Positions 50,682 to 57,174 of a stretch of DNA of 64,000 nt are shown here, piece by piece. Source of the stretch: Maribacter sp. MJ134 (GTDB taxonomy: Bacteria > Bacteroidota > Bacteroidia > Flavobacteriales > Flavobacteriaceae); NCBI RefSeq assembly GCF_003970695.1, contig NZ_CP034570.1, positions 744,001 through 808,000 on the forward strand, read 5' to 3'. The translations under genes were made by a program, and so were the position numbers. Position 1 is the stretch's first letter. Every line of letters begins with the position of its first letter. The notes under the pieces are model-generated. The model was not told where the DNA came from, made no database searches, and was given only the letters and a program-made list of their open reading frames with translations.

Positions 50682-50689
50682 CAAAATTA
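50682..50689 (-). promoter_or_regulatory. -7 box of the DUF4199-glycosyltransferase unit
   Basis: TAATTTTG on the minus strand matches TAnnTTTG, 70 bp before the start codon. No TTG is found at the -33 distance. Confidence 0.4.
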
Positions 50690-50713
50690 TTTCATCTTTT
50701 TTGAATTAATAAA

Positions 50714-50743
50714 TTGCCTATTTCTAGAAAATAACTAAATTTG
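50714..50743 (+). promoter_or_regulatory. rpmE2 promoter
   Basis: TTG (50714-50716), a 19-base spacer and TAAATTTG (50736-50743) make a perfect Bacteroidota promoter. Transcription would start near 50750, leaving a leader of about 45 bases. Confidence 0.8.
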
Positions 50744-50793
50744 CAGCCTTAAAACCAGTGCCCGTCGGAATGGGTGCGTTAAAGTTTGAAACA

Positions 50794-51075
50794 ATGCAAA
50801 AAGGAATACACCCAGAAAATTATAGATTAGTTGCCTTCAAGGACATGTCTAACGATGAAGTGTTTTTAACCAAATCCACTGCGGATACCAAGGAAACGGT
50901 AGAAGTGGATGGCGTAGAATACCCTTTGGTTAAATTGGAGATTTCTAGAACATCTCACCCGTTTTATACTGGCAAGGCTAAATTCTTGGATACGGCAGGA
51001 CGTATTGATAAATTTAAGAACAAGTACAAAAAATTTGCTAAACCTGAAGCTGACAAGGCAAAAGAGGACGAGTAA
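50794..51075 (+). CDS. rpmE2: 50S ribosomal protein L31 type B
   Basis: Large-subunit ribosomal protein of 93 residues. It starts [20 protein letters not shown] and has the type B features: an internal insertion ([17 protein letters not shown]) and no zinc-binding cysteines, unlike the CxxC form. The core [30 protein letters not shown] is conserved, with a charged C-terminal tail. I chose ATG 50794; 12 further upstream codons belong to the leader. It has a perfect promoter at 50714-50743 and a terminator at 51097-51128, so it is a single-gene transcript. It is the only L31 seen in this window. Confidence 0.96.
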   Translation: MQKGIHPENYRLVAFKDMSNDEVFLTKSTADTKETVEVDGVEYPLVKLEISRTSHPFYTGKAKFLDTAGRIDKFKNKYKKFAKPEADKAKEDE

Positions 51076-51096
51076 AATTTTCTTACAGATAAATAA

Positions 51097-51128
51097 ACGC
51101 CCTTGATTCAATATCGAGGGCGTTTTTT
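51097..51128 (+). terminator. Rho-independent terminator of rpmE2
   Basis: Stem ACGCCCT (51097-51103) / AGGGCGT (51117-51123), extended by partial pairing inside, then a T run. It lies 21 bp after the rpmE2 stop. Confidence 0.85.
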
Positions 51129-51191
51129 GTTTTAGAACAACTAAGTTTCTTGCCCTTGGTCAAGAATTCTTTAAAGAAGCTTCAGAATAGT

Positions 51192-51199
51192 TAATTTTG
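51192..51199 (+). promoter_or_regulatory. -7 box of the GlmU-like/MtaB unit
   Basis: TAATTTTG matches TAnnTTTG 15 bp before the ATG, giving a very short leader. No TTG lies at the -33 distance. Confidence 0.5.
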
Positions 51200-51213
51200 C
51201 AAAAAAATATTTC

Positions 51214-52389
51214 ATGAACTATATTCTTTTTGATGGCTCGGTAAGGAATAATCTATTGCCTTTTACCTTTACGAGACCCGTAGGGGAAATCAGGATAGGG
51301 ATTATGACCATAAAAGAAAAATGGGAAGCTTATCTAAAGGCTACTTTTTCATACCATACCGAGGATTATTTGGGAGTAAAATATCCTTTGATCTTAAAAA
51401 AGGATAACGTGTTTGTAAATGCGTCTTTTTTGCCTAATGAGCAACTAGTTACTGCAGTTAAGGAAATCAAAGAGAATCAGGCGCTATTTTCTAATGAAGG
51501 GTTGGTAGCCTATCGTTCCAGTGCGGTATTACAAGAAAAAGCTATTGACGCTTTGGATAAAGTTGTATTCGAGGCTGCTATTCTAAATATAGAACACACT
51601 TGGGATATCTTTTCCAAAAATGGTGAGGCACTACAGGCAGATTTTGAGTTTCTGACCAAGGGTAGGTTATCTCAACCTATTTCAAAAACTAATAGTCTTA
51701 TTCACCCAGAGCGTATTTTTTTAGAGGAAGGCGCAAAGGTGGAGTACAGTATTCTTAATGCCACCGATGGGCCCATTTACATAGGTAAAAACGCGGAAAT
51801 TTGGGAAGGAAGTCTCGTCAGGGGAGGTCTGGCTTTATGTGCCAATGCCACCATTAAAATGGGTGGTAAACTTTATGGACCAACGACCATTGGGCCACAT
51901 TCTAAAGTTTGTGGCGAGGTAAGCAATTCCGTTATTTTTGGCTATTCTAGCAAAGGTCACGAAGGATATCTGGGAAATGCGGTACTTGGGGAATGGTGCA
52001 ATATTGGTGCGGATTCCAATAATTCCAACCTGAAGAACAATTATGCCAAAGTACGTTTGTGGAATTACGCTACGGAGAAATTTGAACAGACAGGCCTGCA
52101 ATTTTGTGGCCTCATGATGGGCGATCATAGTAAAACGGCTATCAATACCATGTTGAATACGGGTACGGTAGTAGGGGTGAACGTCAACGTTTATACGCCA
52201 GGCTTTCCCAGGAATTTTATACCCAGTTTCAGTTGGGGAGGAGCTTCCGGCTTTTCTACCTATATGCCGAACAAAGCTTTTGAGGCGGCAAAGGTGATGA
52301 TGGCAAGAAGGGGAGTAGCGTTTAATGAGATTGAAGCGGCTATATTAAATCATGTATTTGAAGAAACCAAGAAATGGCGTAAGTACTAG
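51214..52389 (+). CDS. GlmU family sugar-nucleotidyltransferase-like protein
   Basis: A 391-residue protein with an N-terminal nucleotidyltransferase-like domain and a C-terminal left-handed beta helix of hexapeptide repeats (IYIGKNAEIWEGSLVRGGLALCANATIKMGGKLYGPTTIG and following). The N-terminus, MNYILFDGSVRNNLLPFTFTRPVGEIRIGI, is the hallmark of the Bacteroidota 'GlmU family' branch. It differs from true GlmU, lacking the GTRM-type signature of nucleotide binding. It may make an NDP-sugar from a sugar phosphate, or have a regulatory role; the reaction is not proven. It is 27 bp upstream of mtaB in the same operon, a gene pair without an obvious metabolic link. Confidence 0.87.
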   Translation: MNYILFDGSVRNNLLPFTFTRPVGEIRIGIMTIKEKWEAYLKATFSYHTEDYLGVKYPLILKKDNVFVNASFLPNEQLVTAVKEIKENQALFSNEGLVAYRSSAVLQEKAIDALDKVVFEAAILNIEHTWDIFSKNGEALQADFEFLTKGRLSQPISKTNSLIHPERIFLEEGAKVEYSILNATDGPIYIGKNAEIWEGSLVRGGLALCANATIKMGGKLYGPTTIGPHSKVCGEVSNSVIFGYSSKGHEGYLGNAVLGEWCNIGADSNNSNLKNNYAKVRLWNYATEKFEQTGLQFCGLMMGDHSKTAINTMLNTGTVVGVNVNVYTPGFPRNFIPSFSWGGASGFSTYMPNKAFEAAKVMMARRGVAFNEIEAAILNHVFEETKKWRKY

Positions 52390-52416
52390 TTCTCTTTCAA
52401 ATATGAGGTAAAAGAC

Positions 52417-53745
52417 ATGAGCAAGAAAGTAGCATTTTATACATTGGGCTGTAAGCTTAATTTTTCCGAAACTTCCACGATAGGAAGGAATTTGGTGAAA
52501 GATGGTTTTGAGCGTGTAGACTTTTCCGAGAAAGCGGACATGTATGTTATTAATACTTGCTCCGTAACCGATAATGCGGACAAAAAGTTTAAAACGATTG
52601 TAAAACAAGCGCAGAAGGGAAACCCGGAAGCCTTTATTGCTGCGGTAGGGTGTTACGCACAACTAAAACCCGAAGAGCTTGCTGCCGTAGATGGTGTTGA
52701 CCTAGTATTGGGTGCGACGGAAAAATTTAAAATCGGGGATTACATTAATGACCTTACTAAAAATGATTTCGGAGAAGTTCATTCTTGTGAGATAGCCGAT
52801 GCCGATTTTTACGTAGGTAGTTATGCCATAGGAGACAGAACCAGGGCTTTTTTAAAGGTACAGGACGGATGCGATTATAAATGTACTTATTGCACCATAC
52901 CCTTGGCAAGAGGCATCTCTAGAAGTGATGCTTTAGCGAATGTCCTACACAATGCTGCTGAGATAGCTAGTCAAGGAATTAAGGAAATTGTGCTGACCGG
53001 AGTAAATATTGGGGATTATGGTAAAGGCGAATTTGGAAACAAAAAACACGAGCATACTTTTTTAGACCTGATCAAAGCTTTAGACCAAGTAAAAGGAATC
53101 AGCAGGCTTCGTATTTCCTCTATAGAACCGAATTTGCTTAAGAATGAAACCATCGATTTTGTGGCCAACAGCAAGACTTTTGTACCACATTTTCACATTC
53201 CATTGCAAAGTGGAAGCGATGCGCTACTAAAACTGATGAAACGTAGGTATTTAACGGCATTGTATACGGAACGCATCCAAAGAATAAAACAAGTAATGCC
53301 CCATTGCTGTATAGGCGTGGATGTAATCGTCGGGTTTCCGGGAGAAACAGAAGCACACTTTCTGGAAACCTACCATTTTTTGAACGCGTTAGACATTTCT
53401 TACCTACATGTTTTTACGTATTCCGAAAGAGACAATACGGAGGCCGCTACGATGGACGGAGTCGTTCCTAAAAACGTACGGAATAAAAGGAGTAAAATGT
53501 TAAGGGCTTTATCCGTTAAAAAACGAAGGGCTTTTTATGAAAGTCAAGTTGGTTCGGAATTTGAGGTTTTGTTTGAAGGTGAAAATAGGGGAGGCTATAT
53601 CCAAGGATTCACAGAAAATTACGTCAAAGTAAGAACGCCTTGGAATCCGTCTCTTGTCAATACACTGCATAAGGTAAAGCTAAAAGAAATAACAGCGGAC
53701 GGGTTAGTAGCTATTGAATTTTTGAATAGTGAAGTAATACTATAA
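52417..53745 (+). CDS. mtaB: tRNA t6A37 methylthiotransferase
   Basis: Radical-SAM enzyme (442 aa) that converts t6A to ms2t6A at position 37 of ANN-reading tRNAs. The N-terminal UPF0004 domain starts FYTLGCKLNFSE and has two more cluster cysteines (VINTCSVTD; GCYAQ). The radical-SAM cluster is QDGCDYKCTYCTIP (CxxxCxxC, about residues 149-157), and the C-terminal TRAM-like domain is about 375-440. The presence of KLNFSE and the sequence after the cluster fit MtaB better than MiaB or RimO. It ends at a bidirectional terminator shared with the convergent acetyltransferase gene. Confidence 0.94.
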   Translation: MSKKVAFYTLGCKLNFSETSTIGRNLVKDGFERVDFSEKADMYVINTCSVTDNADKKFKTIVKQAQKGNPEAFIAAVGCYAQLKPEELAAVDGVDLVLGATEKFKIGDYINDLTKNDFGEVHSCEIADADFYVGSYAIGDRTRAFLKVQDGCDYKCTYCTIPLARGISRSDALANVLHNAAEIASQGIKEIVLTGVNIGDYGKGEFGNKKHEHTFLDLIKALDQVKGISRLRISSIEPNLLKNETIDFVANSKTFVPHFHIPLQSGSDALLKLMKRRYLTALYTERIQRIKQVMPHCCIGVDVIVGFPGETEAHFLETYHFLNALDISYLHVFTYSERDNTEAATMDGVVPKNVRNKRSKMLRALSVKKRRAFYESQVGSEFEVLFEGENRGGYIQGFTENYVKVRTPWNPSLVNTLHKVKLKEITADGLVAIEFLNSEVIL

Positions 53746-53773
53746 AAAAAGCCTCTCGGATGAGAGGCTTTTT
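53746..53773. terminator. Bidirectional terminator
   Basis: Perfect 12-bp stem AAAAAGCCTCTC / GAGAGGCTTTTT with loop GGAT, giving T runs on both strands. It separates the convergent mtaB and acetyltransferase genes and touches both stop codons. Confidence 0.95.
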
Positions 53774-53774
53774 A

Positions 53775-54068
53775 TTAGATTCTAATGCCGACGGGCAACA
53801 TTTCTTTGTACTGTCTGTTCTTCCTTAAGAACCCAGCAATAGAAGGGCTGGTAGGAACCACTCTTAAGTTTTTTTCCTGAATGTGATGAAGAACTGATTT
53901 GATGAAATTTTCTTTGAAACCTTCTTTGGTAATTCCCTCGGGAACTACGAGTTTGGTCAAAAACACTTTTCTTTCCTGAGAAGAATACTCAATTTTTGCG
54001 AGCTGACCTTCTACAGTGGTCTCGAATTGACGCAAGAAAGCATTGTCCTTAATAATAACATCGTTCAT
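53775..54068 (-). CDS. Small GNAT-fold N-acetyltransferase (NATD1/YidJ-like)
   Basis: A 97-residue protein of the short GNAT group (COG2388-like). It has the pattern FETTVEGQLAKIEYS, then FLTKLVVPEGITKEGFKENFIKSVLHHIQEKNLRVVPTSPSIAGFLRKNRQY; the family usually reads 'VPPELRGKGIG' in the middle. Here that acetyl-CoA-binding Q/RxxGxG loop is reduced to VPEGITKEGF, so cofactor binding is in doubt. I chose ATG 54066-54068 (MNDVIIKDNAF); the longer frame adds 17 residues of leader. Substrate unknown. It converges on mtaB and has no operon partner. Confidence 0.75.
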   Translation of the reverse strand: MNDVIIKDNAFLRQFETTVEGQLAKIEYSSQERKVFLTKLVVPEGITKEGFKENFIKSVLHHIQEKNLRVVPTSPSIAGFLRKNRQYKEMLPVGIRI

Positions 54069-54240
54069 ATAGTTTATTTTAGTGTTGGTATAAGACAAAA
54101 AAATTACGATGTTCTCCAATCGTAATTTCCCTTGTTATGATTAAATTAGGTTTAAAATCCTATAAAAGGCCTTTAAACTATAGTTCTCAAAGTTAGTAAA
54201 AAAATACCTAAATTCCTAGTTTTTACGGTGTTCGCATATT

Positions 54241-54903
54241 ATGGTCAATTCCAAAATACATATTTACTTTATGCCCGGGATGGCCGCCAGCGGTAAGATT
54301 TTTGAATATATTAGGTTGCCTGAGGACCAATTTGAGCTACATATCCTAGAATGGACTATACCTTTTAAAGGGCAGTCTCTTTCGCAGTATGCCCAAGAAA
54401 TGTGCAAACTAGTACGACACCAACGTCCTGTTCTAATTGGGGTTTCCTTTGGAGGTTTACTAGTGCAGGAAATGGCAAAAATAATTTCCGTGTTAAAAGT
54501 AATTATCATTTCTAGCATTAAGCAAAAATCGGAATTACCTAAGCGAATGTTATTTGCACGCTATACGAGCGTACATAAACTACTGCCAACAGGATTGGTG
54601 AACAACGTTGAACTACTGGTCAAATACGCATTTGGCGAGACAGTTACGAAAAGATTGGAGCTATATGAAAAGTACCTGTCCGTACGGGACAAAAACTATA
54701 TAGATTGGTGCATACATGAAATGGTAAATTGGCAGCAAACGGCTTATGACAAAAATCTTGTGCATATTCACGGCGAGAAGGATACCGTCTTTCCTGTGAA
54801 GCATATCAAACAGTGCATAATAGTTAAAAACGGAACACATACCATGGTAATTCATAGGGCAAAATGGTTTAATGAGCACCTACCTACAATTATTTTGGAA
54901 TAA
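54241..54903 (+). CDS. Alpha/beta hydrolase fold protein
   Basis: A 220-residue cytosolic protein with a compact alpha/beta hydrolase fold. It has HIYFMPGMAASG as the oxyanion-hole region, the nucleophile elbow GVSFGG (serine near residue 69), an Asp in HIHGEKDTVFP (near 180) and a His in NGTHTMVIHRAKWF (near 200), so the catalytic triad looks complete. Substrate cannot be told; esterase or thioesterase activity is likely. It is followed 44 bp later by a lytic transglycosylase gene on the same strand. Confidence 0.85.
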   Translation: MVNSKIHIYFMPGMAASGKIFEYIRLPEDQFELHILEWTIPFKGQSLSQYAQEMCKLVRHQRPVLIGVSFGGLLVQEMAKIISVLKVIIISSIKQKSELPKRMLFARYTSVHKLLPTGLVNNVELLVKYAFGETVTKRLELYEKYLSVRDKNYIDWCIHEMVNWQQTAYDKNLVHIHGEKDTVFPVKHIKQCIIVKNGTHTMVIHRAKWFNEHLPTIILE

Positions 54904-54947
54904 GACTGTTCTATTGATACCTTTGAGTGTAATTAAAAGCAAGATAG

Positions 54948-55904
54948 ATGAAGATTTTAAAGAATGTTTTAATGATTTTGGGAGTGGTCTTTGTTATGGG
55001 CACACTAATCTTTGCCGTAAAATCCAATACTGTTGGGAGTAAAGAAACCGAGAGTGTTGTTAACGATAGTATAGAAAAAAATGTTGCTTCATCCTACCGG
55101 ATTTCATCTATTGATATTCCAGAGGATTTAAACTTCGCCGGAGAAATAGTTCCTCAGGAAGACCCGGAAATAATGGAGCGCGTGGATAGGGAGTTCTTGG
55201 TGAATACCTATTGGCAGTCCAACGCTTTGCTTTTAATGAAGCGGGCCCACAAATATTTTCCGGTTATAGAACCTATTTTGGCTAAAAACGGAATTCCTGA
55301 TGACTTTAAATATTTAGCGGTTGCTGAAAGTGGTTTAACTAATGTCGTGTCCCATGCCGGTGCCACCGGTTTTTGGCAGATTATGAAGGAAACAGGTCGT
55401 GAGTATGGTCTGGAGGTCAATTCCAACGTAGATGAAAGGTACCACTTGGAAAAGTCTACGGAGGTCGCTTGTGAATACCTTAACAAATGGAAGAATAAAT
55501 ACGGGAGTTGGACGCTTACGGCAGCAGCCTATAATGCTGGACCAGGCGGAATCAATAAATACATGAGAATTCAGAAAGTTGATAATTACTATGATTTGCT
55601 GTTAGGACAGGAAACAGGTAGATACGTGTTTAGAATTATGGCAATAAAGGAGATACTTTCCAATCCAGAAAAATATGGCTTTCAAATAGAGAAGGAAGAC
55701 ATGTACAATGCCGTACCTACGTTCACGGTTGAAATTGATGAGCCCGTAGCGAGCTTTGCGGATTTTGCCAAGGAATACGAAATTACCTACAAGATTTTAA
55801 AAAGGCACAATCCTTGGTTGCGGGAGCCACACCTCAATAACAACTCTAGAAAGAAATACACCATCGAGATTCCGAACAAGGGATATTATATGGAGTCTAA
55901 GTAG
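54948..55904 (+). CDS. Lytic transglycosylase (MltD-like, GH23)
   Basis: Peptidoglycan-cleaving enzyme of 318 residues, with an N-terminal membrane anchor or signal (VLMILGVVFVMGTLIFAV). The SLT domain (about 105-240) has the catalytic Glu in YLAVAESGLTN, GATGFWQIMKETGREYGL and AAYNAGPGGINKYM, the three classical GH23 motifs. The C-terminal 60 residues (ASFADFAKEYEITYKILKRHNPWLRE) resemble one diverged LysM-type wall-binding repeat. In MltD two LysM repeats follow, so this is a short form. It probably follows the hydrolase gene in one transcript. Confidence 0.9.
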   Translation: MKILKNVLMILGVVFVMGTLIFAVKSNTVGSKETESVVNDSIEKNVASSYRISSIDIPEDLNFAGEIVPQEDPEIMERVDREFLVNTYWQSNALLLMKRAHKYFPVIEPILAKNGIPDDFKYLAVAESGLTNVVSHAGATGFWQIMKETGREYGLEVNSNVDERYHLEKSTEVACEYLNKWKNKYGSWTLTAAAYNAGPGGINKYMRIQKVDNYYDLLLGQETGRYVFRIMAIKEILSNPEKYGFQIEKEDMYNAVPTFTVEIDEPVASFADFAKEYEITYKILKRHNPWLREPHLNNNSRKKYTIEIPNKGYYMESK

Positions 55905-56094
55905 AAGCTCGTTTACCGAAATTATTCAATTTTTCCTATTGCTCAAGGATAAAGCGTAAGAATTCCTGAGAGCATTTTTGCTTCTAAAGGTAAAGCAACA
56001 GCGTGGCATTTGGAATAATATAAATCCTGATATAGGAAGCGACGTCTTGTTGTCAACAAGAAAGCAACTACAGCTAAGGAAAAATAGTATTTTA

Positions 56095-56157
56095 CCAACA
56101 GCCATTTGCCTACTCACAACCGCCTACTACCAACTGCCAACTGCCTACTTCCTATTA
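56095..56157. repeat. Degenerate heptanucleotide tandem repeat
   Basis: Nine 7-bp units in register: CCAACAG, CCATTTG, CCTACTC, ACAACCG, CCTACTA, CCAACTG twice, CCTACTT, CCTATTA. It lies in the gap 55905-56163 between the lytic transglycosylase gene and the convergent TPR gene; the first part of the gap (55905-56094) shows nothing I can name. Confidence 0.75.
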
Positions 56158-56163
56158 CTGTAA

Positions 56164-56679
56164 CTATATCTTCTTCATTTGCTGCTGCATCATTCTAATC
56201 TGCTCGGTCAGCATATTGTTTTTATCCAATTTCTTTGCTTCGTTGAGTAACATGGTAGCCTCTCTTTTACGTCTTTTTTGCATAGCTATACCCGCCAAGC
56301 TTAATTTTGCCATCGCTACATCATAGTCCATCGTAAGACCAAGTTTCAAGGCTTTCTTAAAGTACTTTTCCGCTTGGGTTAGATTGGTCTGTGAAAAGAT
56401 AATGCCATGCAGATAATTGTAGTAACCCTGTTGTTTCGTGGTAAGCGCTCCTTCTGGGTTCTTAATTTTATTAAGCCAATTTTGGGTACCCGTCAAGTCT
56501 TGCTTTCGCATTCTTAGAAAGGCTAAAAGTATAATCTCGTTTCTGAAATAGAGGAATATAAAGATGAGTGATAACAAAATTAGGAATATTCCATTTCCTA
56601 TATAACCTTCAATCATTTGATAAACGGCAAAGGCAATGATTAATCCCGCTATTACAAGTTTTATATTTTTGTTGAACAT
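56164..56679 (-). CDS. Small membrane protein with TPR-like helices
   Basis: A 171-residue protein with two adjacent membrane spans at the N-terminus (IKLVIAGLIIAFAVYQMI and GIFLILLSLIFIFLYF). A cytosolic helical domain follows with tetratricopeptide character: GYYNYLHGIIFSQTNLTQAEKYFKKALKLGLTM and DVAMAKLSLAGIAMQKRRKREATMLLNEAKKLD. TPRs bind protein partners. I do not know a specific family role; it is common and conserved in Flavobacteria as 'DUF2892 or tetratricopeptide protein'. Monocistronic on the minus strand, divergent from rpmH. Confidence 0.78.
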   Translation of the reverse strand: MFNKNIKLVIAGLIIAFAVYQMIEGYIGNGIFLILLSLIFIFLYFRNEIILLAFLRMRKQDLTGTQNWLNKIKNPEGALTTKQQGYYNYLHGIIFSQTNLTQAEKYFKKALKLGLTMDYDVAMAKLSLAGIAMQKRRKREATMLLNEAKKLDKNNMLTEQIRMMQQQMKKI

Positions 56680-56833
56680 GATGCTGTTTTTGTTACGTCC
56701 TTTAAATTAATTCGGAATTGAAAATGACGTATAATTTGTGTACTTTGGTTACTTTAAATCGGTTCGGGCAAAATTAGGGAAAAGCTTGGTTTTGAAGTGT
56801 AAAGAATTAATAAAAAATTTTTTTCATAACGAC

Positions 56834-56863
56834 TTGTCAAAGAAAAAACTCTTTGTATATTTG
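56834..56863 (+). promoter_or_regulatory. rpmH promoter
   Basis: TTG (56834-56836), a 19-base spacer and TATATTTG (56856-56863): a perfect Bacteroidota promoter. Transcription would start near 56870, about 48 bases before the rpmH ATG. Confidence 0.85.
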
Positions 56864-56917
56864 CGCCCAGTTTTGCAGATGATTCTGTGAAGTATCAACA
56901 ACGAAAAGGTTTAAAAA

Positions 56918-57085
56918 ATGCCCGGACAGAAAAGAACATATCAGCCATCAAAGAGAAAGAGAAAGAATAAACACGGTTTTCGTGAGCGTATGGCTTCCGT
57001 AAATGGTAGAAAAGTTTTGGCTAGGAGAAGAGCAAAAGGAAGAAAGAAGTTAACCGTATCTTCTGAAACAAGACACAAAAAATAA
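56918..57085 (+). CDS. rpmH: 50S ribosomal protein L34
   Basis: Very basic ribosomal protein of 55 residues: after MPGQ comes [20 protein letters not shown], then [20 protein letters not shown] and a final [11 protein letters not shown]. This matches Bacteroidota L34, with three extra N-terminal residues (PGQ). No alternative ATG is available, so the start is firm. It has a perfect promoter and a terminator between it and carB. In many bacteria rpmH is next to rnpA or dnaA; here it is next to carB, a flavobacterial arrangement. Confidence 0.96.
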   Translation: MPGQKRTYQPSKRKRKNKHGFRERMASVNGRKVLARRRAKGRKKLTVSSETRHKK

Positions 57086-57110
57086 ATGATTTCAATTTTT
57101 TAAAATATTG

Positions 57111-57146
57111 AAGGTGTTACTTTTTTAAAAGTAGCACCTTTTTTTT
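57111..57146 (+). terminator. Rho-independent terminator after rpmH
   Basis: Stem AAGGTGTTAC (57111-57120) / GTAGCACCTT (57131-57140), one G-U pair, then T8. It lies 25 bp past the rpmH stop and ends 29 bp before carB, so carB must read through or have its own promoter. Confidence 0.88.
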
Positions 57147-57174
57147 GTCCAATAACTACACACTATATCATAAC

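Noticed and set aside
55978..56163. 61-codon open frame on the plus strand
   Set aside because: Much of it is the heptamer repeat read in frame (TAICLLTTAYYQLPTAY); not a credible protein.
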